The notes beneath the pieces were generated by a model. The model was not told where the DNA came from, made no database searches, and saw nothing but the letters and a program-made list of their open reading frames with translations. A stretch of DNA of 64,000 nt from Synechococcus sp. CBW1002 (GTDB lineage Bacteria > Cyanobacteriota > Cyanobacteriia > PCC-6307 > Cyanobiaceae), in assembly GCF_015840915.1 (NCBI RefSeq), contig NZ_CP060398.1, positions 1,736,001 through 1,800,000 of the forward strand. Direction: 5' to 3'. Each line of letters starts with the position of its first letter. Within the stretch, counting starts at the first letter, position 1. The translations under genes and the position numbers were made by a program. This document shows, in pieces, positions 28,851 to 39,032 of this stretch.

Positions 28851-30034
28851 TCCACGCCGCGCTTGAGGTCGACACCGCGTTCGGCGTAGTGCTTGTGGCA
28901 CACCATCTCGGAGTGGACGCTGGCCAGGTCGAAGTAGGCCGGCAGGTTCTTGCAGCGACCCGTGAGGATCACCTCGGTTTCGGCGGGCTTGCGCAGCAGG
29001 GTCTGCACGATCGGCTCCACCGGCAGCAACTCCAGATCGACCGTGGGGTTGATCTCGTCGAGAATCACGGTTTTGTAGAGCCCACTGGCGATGGCGGCGC
29101 GGGCGATCTCCCAGGCCCGCTCGGCCTCCACGTAGTCGATCGGCTGCTGCTGGCCCCGCCAGACAATTGCGTCACGGCCGGAGCGGAGGTGATCCACCAG
29201 GTGGGGATAGCTCTCGCGCAGCGCCGCGATCGCGGAATCTTCGGTGTAGCCGCTGCCCCCCTTGAGCCACTGCAGGATCAGCACCCGGTGGCTCTTGTCC
29301 TGGCTGATGCCCCGGCCGATCGCCTGCAGGGCTTTGCCCAGGGCACTGGTGGATTTGCCCTTGCCCTCCCCGGTGTAGATCTCGATGCCTTCGAGGCCCT
29401 GGGCCTGACCCGGCTCCCCATCGGCGTCATCGGGGCGGCGATGGGCGCGCATCTCGGAATGGAGGTCAGCCAGCTGCACCAAGGCGCCGGGTGCTCCCCG
29501 CCCGGTGGCGATCACCTCCATGCCAGCCGGTTTGGCCGACAGGGTCCGCACCACCTCGTCGGTGTCGAGCAGGCCCAGGTCCAGGACCGGATTGAGTTCG
29601 TCCAGCACCACCACCGAATAAAGGTTGCTGGCAATCGCACCTCTGGCGATGTCCCAGCCCCGCTGGGCTTCCTGGCGATCGAAGCGGGTCGCTTCCTCTG
29701 CAGTGAAGAATTCGCCGCGGCCGGTGCGCACCTGGTCGATCAGATGGGGAAAGCCCTGCTGGAGCGCCTCGATGGCGGAATCCTCGTCGTAGGCCCGACC
29801 CGGACCCTTGAGAAAACGGAGCAGCAACACCCGGGTGCGCTTCTGCTCACAGATGCCCAGCCCGATCGTGCGCAGCACCACGCCCAGGGCCGCCTGGCTC
29901 TTGCCTTTGCCATCGCCGTCGTAGACGTGCAGCTGGCCATGGGCGCGTTCGTCACTGCCGGCCGCCGTACGGATGCCGATGCCGCGGCCGGTGCCCCGTT
30001 GCGGCGTCTGGGTGCTGCTGGCGGGGGGAGACAT
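28844..30034 (-). CDS. cobO: Cob(I)yrinic acid a,c-diamide adenosyltransferase, tandem domains
   Basis: CobO/BtuR attaches the adenosyl group to the cobalt of corrinoids in cobamide synthesis. The 396-residue protein contains two complete copies of the ~190-residue domain: P-loop GDGKGKS near residue 40 with FLKGPGRAYDEDSAIEAL, and P-loop GEGKGKS near residue 224 with WLKGGSGYTEDSAIAAL. Each copy has its own VVLDELNP or VILDEINP strand and GRG/GRC end. Both P-loops look functional. Double-length CobO is, as far as I recall, usual in picocyanobacteria. Divergent from larE (64-nt gap, too short for a B12 riboswitch). Confidence 0.92.
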   Translation of the reverse strand: MSPPASSTQTPQRGTGRGIGIRTAAGSDERAHGQLHVYDGDGKGKSQAALGVVLRTIGLGICEQKRTRVLLLRFLKGPGRAYDEDSAIEALQQGFPHLIDQVRTGRGEFFTAEEATRFDRQEAQRGWDIARGAIASNLYSVVVLDELNPVLDLGLLDTDEVVRTLSAKPAGMEVIATGRGAPGALVQLADLHSEMRAHRRPDDADGEPGQAQGLEGIEIYTGEGKGKSTSALGKALQAIGRGISQDKSHRVLILQWLKGGSGYTEDSAIAALRESYPHLVDHLRSGRDAIVWRGQQQPIDYVEAERAWEIARAAIASGLYKTVILDEINPTVDLELLPVEPIVQTLLRKPAETEVILTGRCKNLPAYFDLASVHSEMVCHKHYAERGVDLKRGVDY

Positions 30035-30098
30035 CGCAGGAGCGGCGGCAGATCAATGCTAACGACGGACCGCCCCAGCGCTTGCCAGGATTGCCGCC

Positions 30099-30980
30099 AT
30101 GGCCCATCCCCGGATCGAGCATCTGCCGGAGCCTCTGGAGCGAGGCCTGGAACGGCTGCGGCAGCACCTGGCCGGATTCGAGTCGGTGGTGGTGGCGTAT
30201 TCCGGTGGTGTGGACAGCACCCTGGTGGCGGCGATCGCGGCAGAGCAACTGGGCGAGGGCGCCCTGGCAATCACCGGTGTCTCGCCGGCCCTGGCGCCCC
30301 ATCTGCGCGAGGAGGCCCAGCTGCAGGCGGCCTGGCTGGGCCTGCGGCACCGGGAGATTCCCACCGCCGAGCTGAACGATCCTGCCTACAGCAGCAATCC
30401 GGAACGGCGCTGCTACGCCTGCAAACGCGAGCTGCACAGCCTGCTGGCGCCGTTGGCCGCCGCTGCCGGCGGGGCGCCCGTGCTCGATGGCGTGAACCTC
30501 GACGATCTCGGTGACCACCGCCCCGGCATCGACGCGGCCCGTGAGCACGGGGTGGGTTCTCCCCTGGCCGATCTCGGCCTCGACAAGCAGGCGGTGCGTC
30601 GCATCTCCCGCGCGCTTGGGTTCCCGTGGTGGGACAAGCCGGCCCAGCCCTGTCTGGCGTCGCGGTTTCCCTATGGCGAGCCGATCACGACCACACGGTT
30701 GCAGCGGGTGGCCGCGGCCGAGGACTGGTTACGCCAGCGGGGGCTGCGGGATCTGCGGGTACGCAGCCAGGGCGAAACGGCGCGGATCGAGCTGCCCGCC
30801 GCCCAACTGCCGGAGCTGCTGGCGCGGCTGGCCGATGGTGGTAGTTCCGCTGGTTTCCGACAGGAGCTGGTGGAGGCTCTGCTGGGCCTGGGCTTCACGG
30901 CGGTGAGCCTGGACCTGGAAGGCTTGGTGAGCGGCAAGCTCAACCGAGGACTCGATCACGACGTCAACAGCCGCCCCTGA
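30099..30980 (+). CDS. larE: LarE-type PP-loop sulfurtransferase
   Basis: LarE donates sulfur to the nickel-pincer cofactor of lactate racemase-type enzymes. The 293-residue protein carries the PP-loop VAYSGGVDST near residues 32-41, a CYACK motif near 106-110 and KPAQPCLASRFPYGEP near 180, whose Cys aligns with the sacrificial cysteine of Lactobacillus LarE. No larA, larB or larC is in the window, so the target cofactor enzyme is unknown. The next plus-strand feature is the IS1595 element. Confidence 0.85.
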   Translation: MAHPRIEHLPEPLERGLERLRQHLAGFESVVVAYSGGVDSTLVAAIAAEQLGEGALAITGVSPALAPHLREEAQLQAAWLGLRHREIPTAELNDPAYSSNPERRCYACKRELHSLLAPLAAAAGGAPVLDGVNLDDLGDHRPGIDAAREHGVGSPLADLGLDKQAVRRISRALGFPWWDKPAQPCLASRFPYGEPITTTRLQRVAAAEDWLRQRGLRDLRVRSQGETARIELPAAQLPELLARLADGGSSAGFRQELVEALLGLGFTAVSLDLEGLVSGKLNRGLDHDVNSRP

Positions 30981-31063
30981 CGGCCGGGCTGGCGATTGGC
31001 GATCACCCCTGAGCATGTGGCGATGGCTGCGTTGGTCCTGAGGGCTCAATGAGCAAGGACTGT

Positions 31064-31081
31064 CTTGATTAGGTAGCAAGC
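31064..31081 (+). repeat. Left terminal inverted repeat of the IS1595 element
   Basis: CTTGATTAGGTAGCAAGC, exact complement of 32078-32095. The adjoining bases GCCGC here and TCCGC in the right end agree at four of five positions. Confidence 0.93.
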
Positions 31082-31136
31082 GCCGCAGCCAGCCCGGACG
31101 GGCCTAGAGTGGTACCTACGTACCAGGGGCGACGCC

Positions 31137-32090
31137 ATGGCCGTGAACCGAATCCAATTCCAGCCTGGAATGTCCGTGCCCCAGTTCATGGATCTCTACG
31201 GCACCGAGGAGAAATGCGAGGCTGCTCTAGAGGCAGCTCGCTGGCCGGAGGGATTCCGCTGTCCTCGATGCGGACAGAAGGAGCATGGCCTTGTCTATGG
31301 ACGCCGCCACAAGCGGTATCAGTGTCGACAGTGCCGCCATCAGACAACGCTCACTGCTGGAACAGTCATGGAGGCCACGAAGTTGCCTCTCACGATCTGG
31401 TTCCTCGCCTTTTACCTAATTGGCCAGGCAAAGAGCAGTACGTCCTCCCTGGCTCTGATGCGGCAACTCGGGGTGAATTACCGCACGGCGTGGTTGATGC
31501 ACAATAAAATCATCCAAGCGATGAGCGAGCAAGAGGAAGCATGCGTCCTACATGGAAAAGTGCAGCTGGATGATGCTTACTTTGGTGGTGAATGCAATGG
31601 TGGCAAGGCAGGTCGAGGATCGGAAAACAAGGTCCCAATCGTGGCAGCTGTCTCACTGGACGAGGACGGCCACCCCATTCATGTGAAGGTCTCGAAGGTC
31701 AAAGCCTTCTCCTTCGTGGCAATCGCAGACTGGGCCCAGAGCTCCTTGGCTCAAGGATGCGAGGTGATCTCCGATGGGCTGGCCTGCTTCCGTGCCGTGG
31801 CAGAGGTGGGCTGTATTCATCACCCCACGACAGTGAAGGGGCGGCATCCGAAGGATCTGCCTGAGTTCCGGTGGATCAACACCGTGATTAGTAACTTGAA
31901 AACCAGTTTCAGCGGAACGTTTCATGCCCTGCGCTTTGACAAGTACGCTGATCGCTACCTGGGCGCTTTCAGCTTCCGCTTCAATCACCGCTTCAAGCTG
32001 GAAGAGATGACCGATCAAGTGCTCCAGGCGGTCTGTCTCTGCACCGCACGACCCGAGCACCTCCTGAGGAGCGCGGAGCTTGCTACCTAA
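31137..32090 (+). CDS. IS1595 family transposase
   Basis: A 317-residue transposase. The N-terminal zinc ribbon has CPRCG (about 42-46) and CRQCR (about 61-65), followed by the linker HQTTLTAGTVMEATKLPL typical of the family. The catalytic part shows Asp in VQLDDAYFGG, Asp in VISDGLACF and Asn in WINTVISNLKTSFSGT, consistent with a DDN-type active site of the ISXO2-like domain. No frameshift is seen. The stop codon lies inside the right inverted repeat. Confidence 0.93.
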   Translation: MAVNRIQFQPGMSVPQFMDLYGTEEKCEAALEAARWPEGFRCPRCGQKEHGLVYGRRHKRYQCRQCRHQTTLTAGTVMEATKLPLTIWFLAFYLIGQAKSSTSSLALMRQLGVNYRTAWLMHNKIIQAMSEQEEACVLHGKVQLDDAYFGGECNGGKAGRGSENKVPIVAAVSLDEDGHPIHVKVSKVKAFSFVAIADWAQSSLAQGCEVISDGLACFRAVAEVGCIHHPTTVKGRHPKDLPEFRWINTVISNLKTSFSGTFHALRFDKYADRYLGAFSFRFNHRFKLEEMTDQVLQAVCLCTARPEHLLRSAELAT

Positions 32091-32095
32091 TCAAG
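32078..32095 (-). repeat. Right terminal inverted repeat of the IS1595 element
   Basis: Exact complement of the left end; contains the transposase stop codon (32088-32090) and is followed at once by the AGGACTGT target duplication. Confidence 0.93.
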
Positions 32096-32120
32096 AGGAC
32101 TGTTGCGTTTTGGGGAGCAT

Positions 32121-32144
32121 AAAAAAGCACCCAGCAGGGTGCTT
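32121..32144 (-). terminator. Intrinsic terminator of speD
   Basis: AAGCACCC (32125-32132) and GGGTGCTT (32137-32144) form an 8-bp stem with loop AGCA; read on the minus strand it is followed by six T. It lies about 90 nt after the speD stop and 17 nt from the IS duplication. Confidence 0.8.
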
Positions 32145-32235
32145 CAAGCGCTCGCGGCGCGCTAACTGGGCTGGCGCCTGGAGATCCAAACGCTGATCCA
32201 GATGCAACCGCTGAGTCAGCGGTGGTGTGCAGGGG

Positions 32236-32727
32236 TCAGGCGGCCGCCAGGATCGGATCCCGATCTGCCCCGGCGATGCACTCCGGTGTTTCGCGTCGAA
32301 AGCTGGTGAGCTTGTGCGTTCGGGCCTCCAGTTCTTCACAGAGCACCGCACAGGCCAGCTCGGGCATGGTGTGGTCACCGCAGGTGAACACATCCACAGC
32401 CGCGTACCCGGATTCGGGCCAGGTGTGAATCGAGATGTGCGATTCGGCCAGCAGGGCAAGCCCGGTGACCCCCTGGGGATCGAAATGATGGGTGATCAGA
32501 TTGAGCAGGGTGGCGCCAGCACGTTTCGCTGCTGTGGTGATGGCGGTCCTGAGAAAGGCTTCGTCGTTGAGCTTGGCAGACGTGCAGTCGTAGAGCTCAA
32601 GGATGCAGTGTTTACCCACCGTATCGGTGGTACTGGTCCCACTCACGCTCTGCAGGGTGGTGGGGGTGGTGGAGTGAGCACCAGTCCATCCCGGGTTGGG
32701 GTGGAGGCAGGGCAGGCTCTGGTTCAT
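32236..32727 (-). CDS. speD: S-adenosylmethionine decarboxylase proenzyme
   Basis: Provides decarboxylated AdoMet for spermidine synthesis. The proenzyme (163 residues from the ATG at 32727) cleaves itself at the Glu-Ser bond in [12 protein letters not shown], leaving Ser96 as the pyruvoyl group. The conserved [12 protein letters not shown] strand is preceded by about 37 extra Thr/Ser-rich residues compared with many bacterial SpeD proteins, and no ATG lies between, so the extension is either real or a GTG near VGKHC is used. An intrinsic terminator follows. Confidence 0.9.
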   Translation of the reverse strand: MNQSLPCLHPNPGWTGAHSTTPTTLQSVSGTSTTDTVGKHCILELYDCTSAKLNDEAFLRTAITTAAKRAGATLLNLITHHFDPQGVTGLALLAESHISIHTWPESGYAAVDVFTCGDHTMPELACAVLCEELEARTHKLTSFRRETPECIAGADRDPILAAA

Positions 32728-32813
32728 TGAATCCAGACAAACAGGGCCCACCATACGCCCCAAAGTCGTTGGCTGGTGCAGGAAGTGGCGCAATCCAGCC
32801 TCTGACGCGCCGA

Positions 32814-33980
32814 TCAGGGCCTGGATTCCGCCCCCAGCGAGTCCGCGTCCCGCTTGTCCGCCGTCAACGCCTTCGGTTCAGGCCCGAGGCTGCCGCCGCG
32901 CAGGCGCACCAGCTGGGCGGCCTGCCGCCAGCCCTCGCCAAAGCCGTCGACATGGGTGGCGCTGACGAGGCACTGGTGGCCCTCCCCCACCGCCTCCAGC
33001 AGCAGGCGCTGGCGCTGCGGATCGAGCTCGGCCAGCACATCGTCGAGCAGCAGCAGGGGGGGGGCGCCCACCACCTCTTCCACCAGGGCCAGTTCCGCCA
33101 GTTTCAGGGCCAGCACCAGGGTGCGTTGCTGGCCGGCTGAGCCGTAGCGCCGCGCCGGTTGCTCCCCCAGCAGCAGGGCGATTTCATCCCGCTGCGGACC
33201 CACCAGGCATTGGCCCAGCCGCAGCTCTTCGCTGCGCTGCAGCAGCAGCTGGGCCACCATCGCCTCCCGCCAGGGTGCCTCGGCGTCCTCCCCCTCCAGC
33301 ACCGTGCCGCTTCGGTACGCGAGCCGCAGCTGGTCCCGGCCGCCGCTGAGGCGCTCCTGCCAGGCCGCCGCCAGGGGTTCGAGCCGCCGCAGGGCCCGCC
33401 AGCGCCGCCGGTGCAGCCGAGTGCCGATCGCCGCCATCTGCAGATCGAAGGCATCCAGCAGGTCCTCCCGCTGGCTTACGGGGCCGCCGCGGCGCAACAG
33501 CTGGCTGCGCTGCCGCAGCAGGCGGCCGTAACGGCTGAGCAGGTCGCCGTAGACGGGCTCAAGCTGAAGTACCACCCGATCGAGCCACTGGCGCCGCAGG
33601 GCGGGCTCCCCCCGCACCAGGTCGAGGTCGAGGGCGCTGAAGGTGACGCAGCGCAGCCGCCCTGGCAGGTCCAGCTGCCGCTCGAGCACCTTGCCGTTGC
33701 GACTGGCGATCCGTCCCCCCCGCTGCCTCAGCTCCAGCTGCAACTGGTCGCCGTCGGAGCACATCGCCTGCAGCTGGCTGAGGCTGTGACCGTGGCGGAT
33801 CAGGTCGCGGTCGCTGCCGGTGCGGTGGGAGCGAAGGCTGCAGAGCAGCTCCACCGCCTCCAGCAGGTTCGACTTGCCTTCGCCGTTGGGCCCCACCACC
33901 AGCAGGCGCGGCTCGTGTAGCTCCAGCCGGAGGTGCTCGATGTTGCGGAACTGGCGCAGCTCCAGGCGATGCAGCCGGAT
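32814..33980 (-). CDS. recF: DNA replication and repair protein RecF, non-canonical start
   Basis: RecF loads RecA at gaps with RecOR. The frame encodes 388 residues if read from an ATC codon at 33980-33978. It reads (I)[19 protein letters not shown], then the Walker A GPNGEGKS, and later the ABC-type signature and [12 protein letters not shown] near the C-terminus. An in-frame TGA lies two codons before the ATC, and no ATG, GTG or TTG occurs until GTG at 33899. Starting there would remove 27 conserved residues, including the first beta strand. The ATC occupies the position of the expected Met in family members. Confidence 0.88.
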   Translation of the reverse strand: MRLHRLELRQFRNIEHLRLELHEPRLLVVGPNGEGKSNLLEAVELLCSLRSHRTGSDRDLIRHGHSLSQLQAMCSDGDQLQLELRQRGGRIASRNGKVLERQLDLPGRLRCVTFSALDLDLVRGEPALRRQWLDRVVLQLEPVYGDLLSRYGRLLRQRSQLLRRGGPVSQREDLLDAFDLQMAAIGTRLHRRRWRALRRLEPLAAAWQERLSGGRDQLRLAYRSGTVLEGEDAEAPWREAMVAQLLLQRSEELRLGQCLVGPQRDEIALLLGEQPARRYGSAGQQRTLVLALKLAELALVEEVVGAPPLLLLDDVLAELDPQRQRLLLEAVGEGHQCLVSATHVDGFGEGWRQAAQLVRLRGGSLGPEPKALTADKRDADSLGAESRP

Positions 33981-34150
33981 GGCTCAGGTGCGGCGTGCGG
34001 TTAAGGTAGCCCTGCCGGCAGCGGGGCTTTGACACCTCGAGGTCTGCCTTGAGCAGCACATCCGCAGGACCCCTTCTCCGGACATCGCTGTTTCAGGGTC
34101 GGTTCGGGTCCGGCCGTCAGCTTCGGCTCGACGCAGGCGCCTCACCGCAG

Positions 34151-34224
34151 GGGCATGTAGCTCAGTTGGATAGAGCATCAGATTCCGGTTCTGAGGGTCG
34201 GGGGTTCGAGTCCCTCCATGCTCG
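34151..34224 (+). tRNA. tRNA-Arg (anticodon CCG)
   Basis: Cloverleaf with acceptor GGGCATG (34151-34157) pairing CATGCTC (34217-34223), one G-T pair; D arm AGCTCAGTTGGATAGAGC; anticodon stem TCAGA/TCTGA around TTCCGGT with anticodon CCG; T arm GGGGGTTCGAGTCCCTC. CCA is not encoded. An intrinsic terminator follows about 22 nt downstream. Confidence 0.95.
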
Positions 34225-34245
34225 TGGTCAGCCTTGACGATCTCA

Positions 34246-34275
34246 GCCCTGCCGATCTGAACGGCAGGGCTTTTT
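34246..34275 (+). terminator. Intrinsic terminator after tRNA-Arg
   Basis: GCCCTGCC (34246-34253) pairs with GGCAGGGC (34263-34270) around a 9-nt loop and is followed by five T. Confidence 0.8.
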
Positions 34276-34348
34276 CATGGCATGCCCGCCCCGTTGGTCC
34301 GATTCCGCCCTGCAGCGAATACGGCCTGTCGCGCCTCTGGCCTTCAAC

Positions 34349-34843
34349 TCAGCGGTTTCCCCCGGGAGAGCCCAGCGACAGGCCCATGGCGCGGATCCCG
34401 CCGGGATCGACCAGAAACCCCAGCGCTTCCAGCGGCAGGATCGCCTCAGGAGGGGCGGACAGGGACACGCTGCAGCCGCCCAGTTCCCGCCGCAGGCGCG
34501 TGAGGGCCCCATGCAGCAGCGCCGCCAGGATCTCGGTCGGGTCGGGGTCCTGGGGATCGGCCAGCAGATCCCAGAGATTGGCATTGAGGGCCTGATCACT
34601 GGTGGAGCGCACGAATCCCACCAACCGTCCATCGGGTCCGCGCACAGCCAGGTGCCAGGCGCTGCGTTCGATCGCCTGCAGCCAGCGTTGGCTGGCCCGG
34701 GGCTGCTCGCCGCAGGCGCCCATCAACCGGTTCAGTTCTTCCGGCGAGGGGATCGGATCCTGCAGCAGGCGGTAGCCCTCCCGAAGCCGGGGTGCGGCGG
34801 GTTGACTGCGGAACGGAATCAACAGGGAGTCCAGCACGGTCAA
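34349..34843 (-). CDS. GNAT-like N-acetyltransferase
   Basis: A 164-residue protein with the layout of the GNAT acetyltransferase fold: [21 protein letters not shown], the strand [21 protein letters not shown], then a loop and helix [17 protein letters not shown] and a last strand around [12 protein letters not shown]. The acetyl-CoA-binding R-x2-G-x-G/A motif is weak. The start is TTG at 34843, overlapping the ppc stop by 3 nt (TTGA), or GTG at 34837. It is the last gene of the trpE-gshA-ppc unit. Substrate unknown. Confidence 0.65.
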   Translation of the reverse strand: MTVLDSLLIPFRSQPAAPRLREGYRLLQDPIPSPEELNRLMGACGEQPRASQRWLQAIERSAWHLAVRGPDGRLVGFVRSTSDQALNANLWDLLADPQDPDPTEILAALLHGALTRLRRELGGCSVSLSAPPEAILPLEALGFLVDPGGIRAMGLSLGSPGGNR

Positions 34844-37800
34844 CCGGTGTTGCGCATGCCGGCGGCAATGCCGTTGATCGTGAGCAGGGCGCCGCGCAGC
34901 AGCTCGCTGCGGCTGTAGGTCCGCCCGTCCTGGCCGGCGGCCGTGGCTTCGCTCATCGGTGGTTGACGATTCTGATCCCGCAGGCGCCGCAGCAGGGCCA
35001 CCTGCAGGTATCCGAGCGGCACGATCGTGCGATTGCGCAGATCCACCGACAGCTGAAGGGCCGGATCACTGTCGAGCAGGCGCTCCTGCCCGGCGATGCG
35101 CAGCACCAGGTCACGGGTGCGCTGAAACTCGGCGGCGATCGTCTGGAAGATGCGCTCGAAGGCGTCGCGGTTTTCCTCCCGCCCCAAGGCCTGCACGTAG
35201 TGGTGGGCGAGATCGATGTCCACCTTGGAGAGGGTCATCTCCACCTTGGAGATCAGCATGCGGAAGAACGGCCAGCGCTGGTGCAGCAGCCGCAGCAGTT
35301 CCAGTTGGCCGGGATCCCGGTGCAACTCCTCCTCCAGGGCTGCACCCACGCCGAACCAGCTGGGCAGCAGGAAGCGGCTCTGGGTCCAGCCGAACACCCA
35401 GGGAATGGCCCGCAGGCTGGAGAGGTCCTTGGCGCCGCTCTTGCGCCGGGCCGGCCGGCTGGAGATCTGCAGCTTGCTGATTTCCTCGATCGGGGTGACC
35501 TGCTGGAAGAAGGCCACCAGATCGGGGTTGTCGTGAACCAGGGCGCGGTAGTGATCGCGGGAGCGGGCGGCGAGCCGCGCCATCAGCTCATTCCAGCTGG
35601 GGGTGTCATCCACCGGTGCACTGACCAGGCTGTTCTGCAGCACAGCCGTGGTCATGGTTTCGAGGTTGTAGAGGGCCAGCTCCGGCAGCGAGTACTTGGA
35701 GGCGAGCACTTCCCCCTGTTCGGTGATCTTGATCCGGCCCTTCAAGGTGCCACTGGGCTGGGCCAGGATCGCCTGATAGGCCGGTCCGCCACCGCGACCC
35801 ACCGATCCACCGCGGCCGTGGAACAGGCGCAGCGCCACCCCGTGCTGGCTGGCCAGCTCTTCCAGGGCGATCTGGGCCTTGTGGATTTCCCAGTTGCTGG
35901 ACAGGAAACCGGAATCCTTGTTGCTGTCGGAATAGCCCAGCATCACTTCCTGAAGCGGTGGGCCGCCCTCTTCCCCCGAGGCGATCAGGGCCCGGTAGAA
36001 GGGTTCGCAGAACAGGCGCTCCATCACCGCCGGAGCCCGCTGCAGGTCTTCCACCGTTTCGAACAGGGGCACCACCAGCAGCGAAGAGTGGGGCGCCAGC
36101 GGATCCACCAGGCCCGCTTCCTTGGCCAGCAGCAGCACCTCCAGCAGATCCGACACCGTGTGGCTCATCGAGATCACGTAGGTGCGACAGATGCGGGCGC
36201 CGAATTCCTGCTGCAGGCGCTGCAGCATCCGGAAGACCGCCAGAGTCTCGTGGGTGGCATCGCTCCAGCGCACCGCCGGAGACACCAGCGGCCGACGGGT
36301 CTTGAGTTCGGTCAGCAGCCAGCTCACCCGCTGCTCCTCATCCATCTCGCCGTAGGGCACGGGCAGCTGCAGATAGCGGCTGACCTCGTCGAGCGCATCG
36401 CTGTGACGGGTGCTCTCCTGGCGGATGTCCAGGCTGGCCAGGCAGAAGGCGAAGATGTGCACCTGGCTGAGCAGGCTCTCCAGGGCTTCGCAACCCAGTC
36501 CGGTGCTCTCGAGGCTGTCGCGCACCAGTTCAAGGTCAGCCCGGAATTCGTCGACCGAGCCGTAGTGCAGTTCCGGTGGCGGCGGGGAGGCGAGGTTGCC
36601 GACCCCGCTGCCATCACCGATAATGGCCGACGGCAGGCCCGAGTGGCCGTCACAGGGGGATTCCCAGCCGGCATCCACCAGCTGCTGGTTGCGCTGACGG
36701 GTGAGCTGGAGCCGCTCCAGCGTGTAGCTCAGCTTCAGTCGGTAGGGCTCCAGCCGGTAGCGTGCCGCCCGCTCCTCATAGATCTCCGGGAAACGCAGCC
36801 GATCCATTTCCAGGGATTCCAGCAGGGCTGGGCTCACCTGACTCCACTGCATCGAAATGCTCAGCTGATCGCGCAGCTTGCCCACGGAGTGGATATAGCG
36901 CTCCAGCATCAGCTGACGCTGATAACAGGCTGTGCGCCAGGTGATCTCCGGTGTCACCGAAGGATTGCCGTCCCGATCGGAGCCCACCCAGGAGCCGAAG
37001 CTGCAGAAGGCATCGCGGGGCGAAAGCACGTCGGGGTAACTGCCGCTCAGGGCCGTCCGCAGGCGCTGGCGCAGCTGGGGCATGGCATCGAACAGCACCT
37101 GCTGGAAGTAATGCAGGGCGTAATCCACCTCATCGAGAACCGAGGGTTTGAACTGGTGCAGTTCGTCGGTACGCCACCACAGCCGGATCTCTTCTTCCAG
37201 CTGCAGGCGGATGCGCTGGTCATCTTCGATGTTGGCCAGGCTGCTGCGCTGCAGTTGCTGGATCAAGGCCGCGACCTTCCGCTGCTTATGGCGCACGGTG
37301 TGGCGCACGATCTCGGTGGGGTGGGCCGTGAACACCAGGCGAATATCCAGCTCCCGCAGCAGGTTCTCGATCTGGGCCGGCGGAACGTTGAGGTTGCGCA
37401 GGCGTTGGAACAGCTCCCGGAAGGTGGCCGGTTCGGTCTGGCTGGCCAGAGGCGGCAGAAACGGATCGGTGCTGGGCGGTTCGGGCTGAAGCTTGAGGCT
37501 CTCGAGATAACTGTCTTCCTCGATGTGCTGCTCGAGGATGTTCACCAGCTGGAAGTACAGCGAGAAGGCTCTCGCGGCCGCGATCGCCTCGGAGAGATCC
37601 ATGCTGCGGATCAGCTGCACGATCGCGTCGGTCGAGGTGGCGTTCGGCAGGATTGTGGCGCCGCCTTCGAGAGGATCGGTGGCACTGAGCTGTTTCAGCT
37701 GCACCAGCCGATCTGCCTGCTCCGGTGGACATTCGCTGCGGAGCACCGTTTCCCACAGGTCCTCCACCAGCTCCAGTCGTTCGCCGAGCAGCTGGCTCAC

Positions 37801-37878
37801 CAGAGGCTTGGGCTCGGTGCTGGTGGCAAGCGACTCCCGCATCGGGATGAACGGCATGGCGGAACGGGTCATGATCAT
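34840..37878 (-). CDS. ppc: Phosphoenolpyruvate carboxylase
   Basis: Makes oxaloacetate from PEP and bicarbonate, the main anaplerotic step in cyanobacteria. The 1012-residue protein contains the catalytic [13 protein letters not shown] with its His, [11 protein letters not shown] and the Gly-rich loop [14 protein letters not shown], and ends with the typical RNTG. It lacks the N-terminal phosphorylation Ser of plant enzymes. Its start overlaps the gshA stop by 4 nt, and its stop overlaps the GNAT start, so the genes appear translationally coupled. Confidence 0.98.
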   Translation of the reverse strand: MIMTRSAMPFIPMRESLATSTEPKPLVSQLLGERLELVEDLWETVLRSECPPEQADRLVQLKQLSATDPLEGGATILPNATSTDAIVQLIRSMDLSEAIAAARAFSLYFQLVNILEQHIEEDSYLESLKLQPEPPSTDPFLPPLASQTEPATFRELFQRLRNLNVPPAQIENLLRELDIRLVFTAHPTEIVRHTVRHKQRKVAALIQQLQRSSLANIEDDQRIRLQLEEEIRLWWRTDELHQFKPSVLDEVDYALHYFQQVLFDAMPQLRQRLRTALSGSYPDVLSPRDAFCSFGSWVGSDRDGNPSVTPEITWRTACYQRQLMLERYIHSVGKLRDQLSISMQWSQVSPALLESLEMDRLRFPEIYEERAARYRLEPYRLKLSYTLERLQLTRQRNQQLVDAGWESPCDGHSGLPSAIIGDGSGVGNLASPPPPELHYGSVDEFRADLELVRDSLESTGLGCEALESLLSQVHIFAFCLASLDIRQESTRHSDALDEVSRYLQLPVPYGEMDEEQRVSWLLTELKTRRPLVSPAVRWSDATHETLAVFRMLQRLQQEFGARICRTYVISMSHTVSDLLEVLLLAKEAGLVDPLAPHSSLLVVPLFETVEDLQRAPAVMERLFCEPFYRALIASGEEGGPPLQEVMLGYSDSNKDSGFLSSNWEIHKAQIALEELASQHGVALRLFHGRGGSVGRGGGPAYQAILAQPSGTLKGRIKITEQGEVLASKYSLPELALYNLETMTTAVLQNSLVSAPVDDTPSWNELMARLAARSRDHYRALVHDNPDLVAFFQQVTPIEEISKLQISSRPARRKSGAKDLSSLRAIPWVFGWTQSRFLLPSWFGVGAALEEELHRDPGQLELLRLLHQRWPFFRMLISKVEMTLSKVDIDLAHHYVQALGREENRDAFERIFQTIAAEFQRTRDLVLRIAGQERLLDSDPALQLSVDLRNRTIVPLGYLQVALLRRLRDQNRQPPMSEATAAGQDGRTYSRSELLRGALLTINGIAAGMRNTG

Positions 37879-39032
37879 CCCAAAGGGGGGGTGCTGTCTG
37901 TCTCGTTGGGCTCCGCGCCCCGGACCTCCTGCTGTTCCATCACCTGGGCCTCGCTGGCGATGATCTCTGCGATGGTGCTGCCCGATCGCTGCCGCTCCAC
38001 CCAGCGCATCGCCTGATTGCCCTGGTCGATCACCCGCTGCACCGGGGCCAGCACGCTGGTGAGCCCGAGGTCGTTCGCCAACGGGGCCATCGTCTCCAGG
38101 CTCTCGCGGATCCAGTCGGCCGCCATGATCGTGCGGCCCGTGCGCCAGTGGGTCAGGGGGGCCAGCAGGCTGGAGCGGGCTGCGGACTGATCATTGGCAT
38201 CGGCCAGCTGGGCCAGGGCCTGGGCGTCCAGAGGGCTGGCCCGCAGGGGATCGTGGGCTGCCGGGTCTGCCAGCAGCTGGTGCAGGCGCAGTTCGGCGAA
38301 GGCGGTCACCGCCAGCAGCAGCAGCGGATCGGTGATCAGATCGCAGATGCGGATCTCGATCCGGTTGAGCTGGTGGGGCCTGGCGTCCCCGTTGGGCCGC
38401 ACCGAGGTCCAGAGGTGGCGCACGTTCTGCATCGATCCAGCTGCCAGCTGCTCCGCCATCCACTCCACATAGTGGGCGTGATCGCGAAACAGCGGCACCT
38501 GCGCAGGAGTGAGCGGGAATTGCAGCCAGCGTTGCGAGTGGGCGCCCATCACCGCGCCATCGAGAAACGGGGAGCTGGCGCTCAGGGCCAGCAGCAGGGC
38601 TGCCTCACAGCGCAGCAGCCGCAGCCCGGCGAACAGGGCCGGCATGTCGCTGAGGCCCAGGTTGATGTGCACGCTGGCGGTGACCACCAAGGTGCCGTAC
38701 GTGGACTCGATGTACCCGTGATAGGGGTTGTCCGGATCCGACCGCTCGAAATGACGGCTGTCCCCCAGGCTCAGGGTGCTGCCCGGCAGCAGGGTGAGCT
38801 GCCGCTCCGTCAGCCAGGGCCGCAGCCGTTGCCGCGGTTCCAGCAACAGCTCCAGCTGGCGCTGGTAACTGGCCTCCGGCGGGGTGGTGTACTCAAGGTT
38901 GCGACGATCCGGCTCGGTCACGAAATCGGGGAACCGGCGAGCCACTTCGGCGGAGCAGCCCACCACCGTGCCGTCGGCCCGGCCGGTGAACAGTTCCACT
39001 TCAAATCCCTTCGGCAGCAGAGGGCGGCTCAT
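37875..39032 (-). CDS. gshA: Glutamate-cysteine ligase (cyanobacterial type)
   Basis: First step of glutathione synthesis. The 385-residue protein starts [20 protein letters not shown]. It has [43 protein letters not shown] (quoted in part) and [13 protein letters not shown], which match the plant-distant cyanobacterial GshA family. It overlaps trpE upstream and ppc downstream by 4 nt each (ATGA), an arrangement that couples amino acid, glutathione and C4 metabolism genes in one unit. Confidence 0.93.
   Translation of the reverse strand: MSRPLLPKGFEVELFTGRADGTVVGCSAEVARRFPDFVTEPDRRNLEYTTPPEASYQRQLELLLEPRQRLRPWLTERQLTLLPGSTLSLGDSRHFERSDPDNPYHGYIESTYGTLVVTASVHINLGLSDMPALFAGLRLLRCEAALLLALSASSPFLDGAVMGAHSQRWLQFPLTPAQVPLFRDHAHYVEWMAEQLAAGSMQNVRHLWTSVRPNGDARPHQLNRIEIRICDLITDPLLLLAVTAFAELRLHQLLADPAAHDPLRASPLDAQALAQLADANDQSAARSSLLAPLTHWRTGRTIMAADWIRESLETMAPLANDLGLTSVLAPVQRVIDQGNQAMRWVERQRSGSTIAEIIASEAQVMEQQEVRGAEPNETDSTPPLG

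Larger units (their letters stand above)
31064..32095 (+). mobile_element. IS1595-family insertion sequence, complete
   Basis: A 1032-bp element with perfect 18-bp terminal inverted repeats, CTTGATTAGGTAGCAAGC at 31064-31081 and its complement at 32078-32095, plus partly matching bases further in. The flanks carry an 8-bp direct duplication AGGACTGT (31056-31063 and 32096-32103), the target-site size of IS1595. It holds one intact transposase. It landed between larE and the speD terminator, apparently without breaking a gene. Its coding sequence looks less G+C-rich than its neighbours. Perfect ends and duplication imply a recent insertion. Confidence 0.93.

Noticed and set aside
30035..30098. 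B12 riboswitch upstream of cobO
   Set aside because: Only 64 nt separate cobO and larE, too short for a cobalamin riboswitch, and no B12-box-like sequence was seen.
34792..38016. 1074-codon plus-strand frame opposite ppc and gshA
   Set aside because: Gln/His/Leu-rich composition typical of the complement of a high-G+C gene; the opposite strand encodes unmistakable PEP carboxylase.
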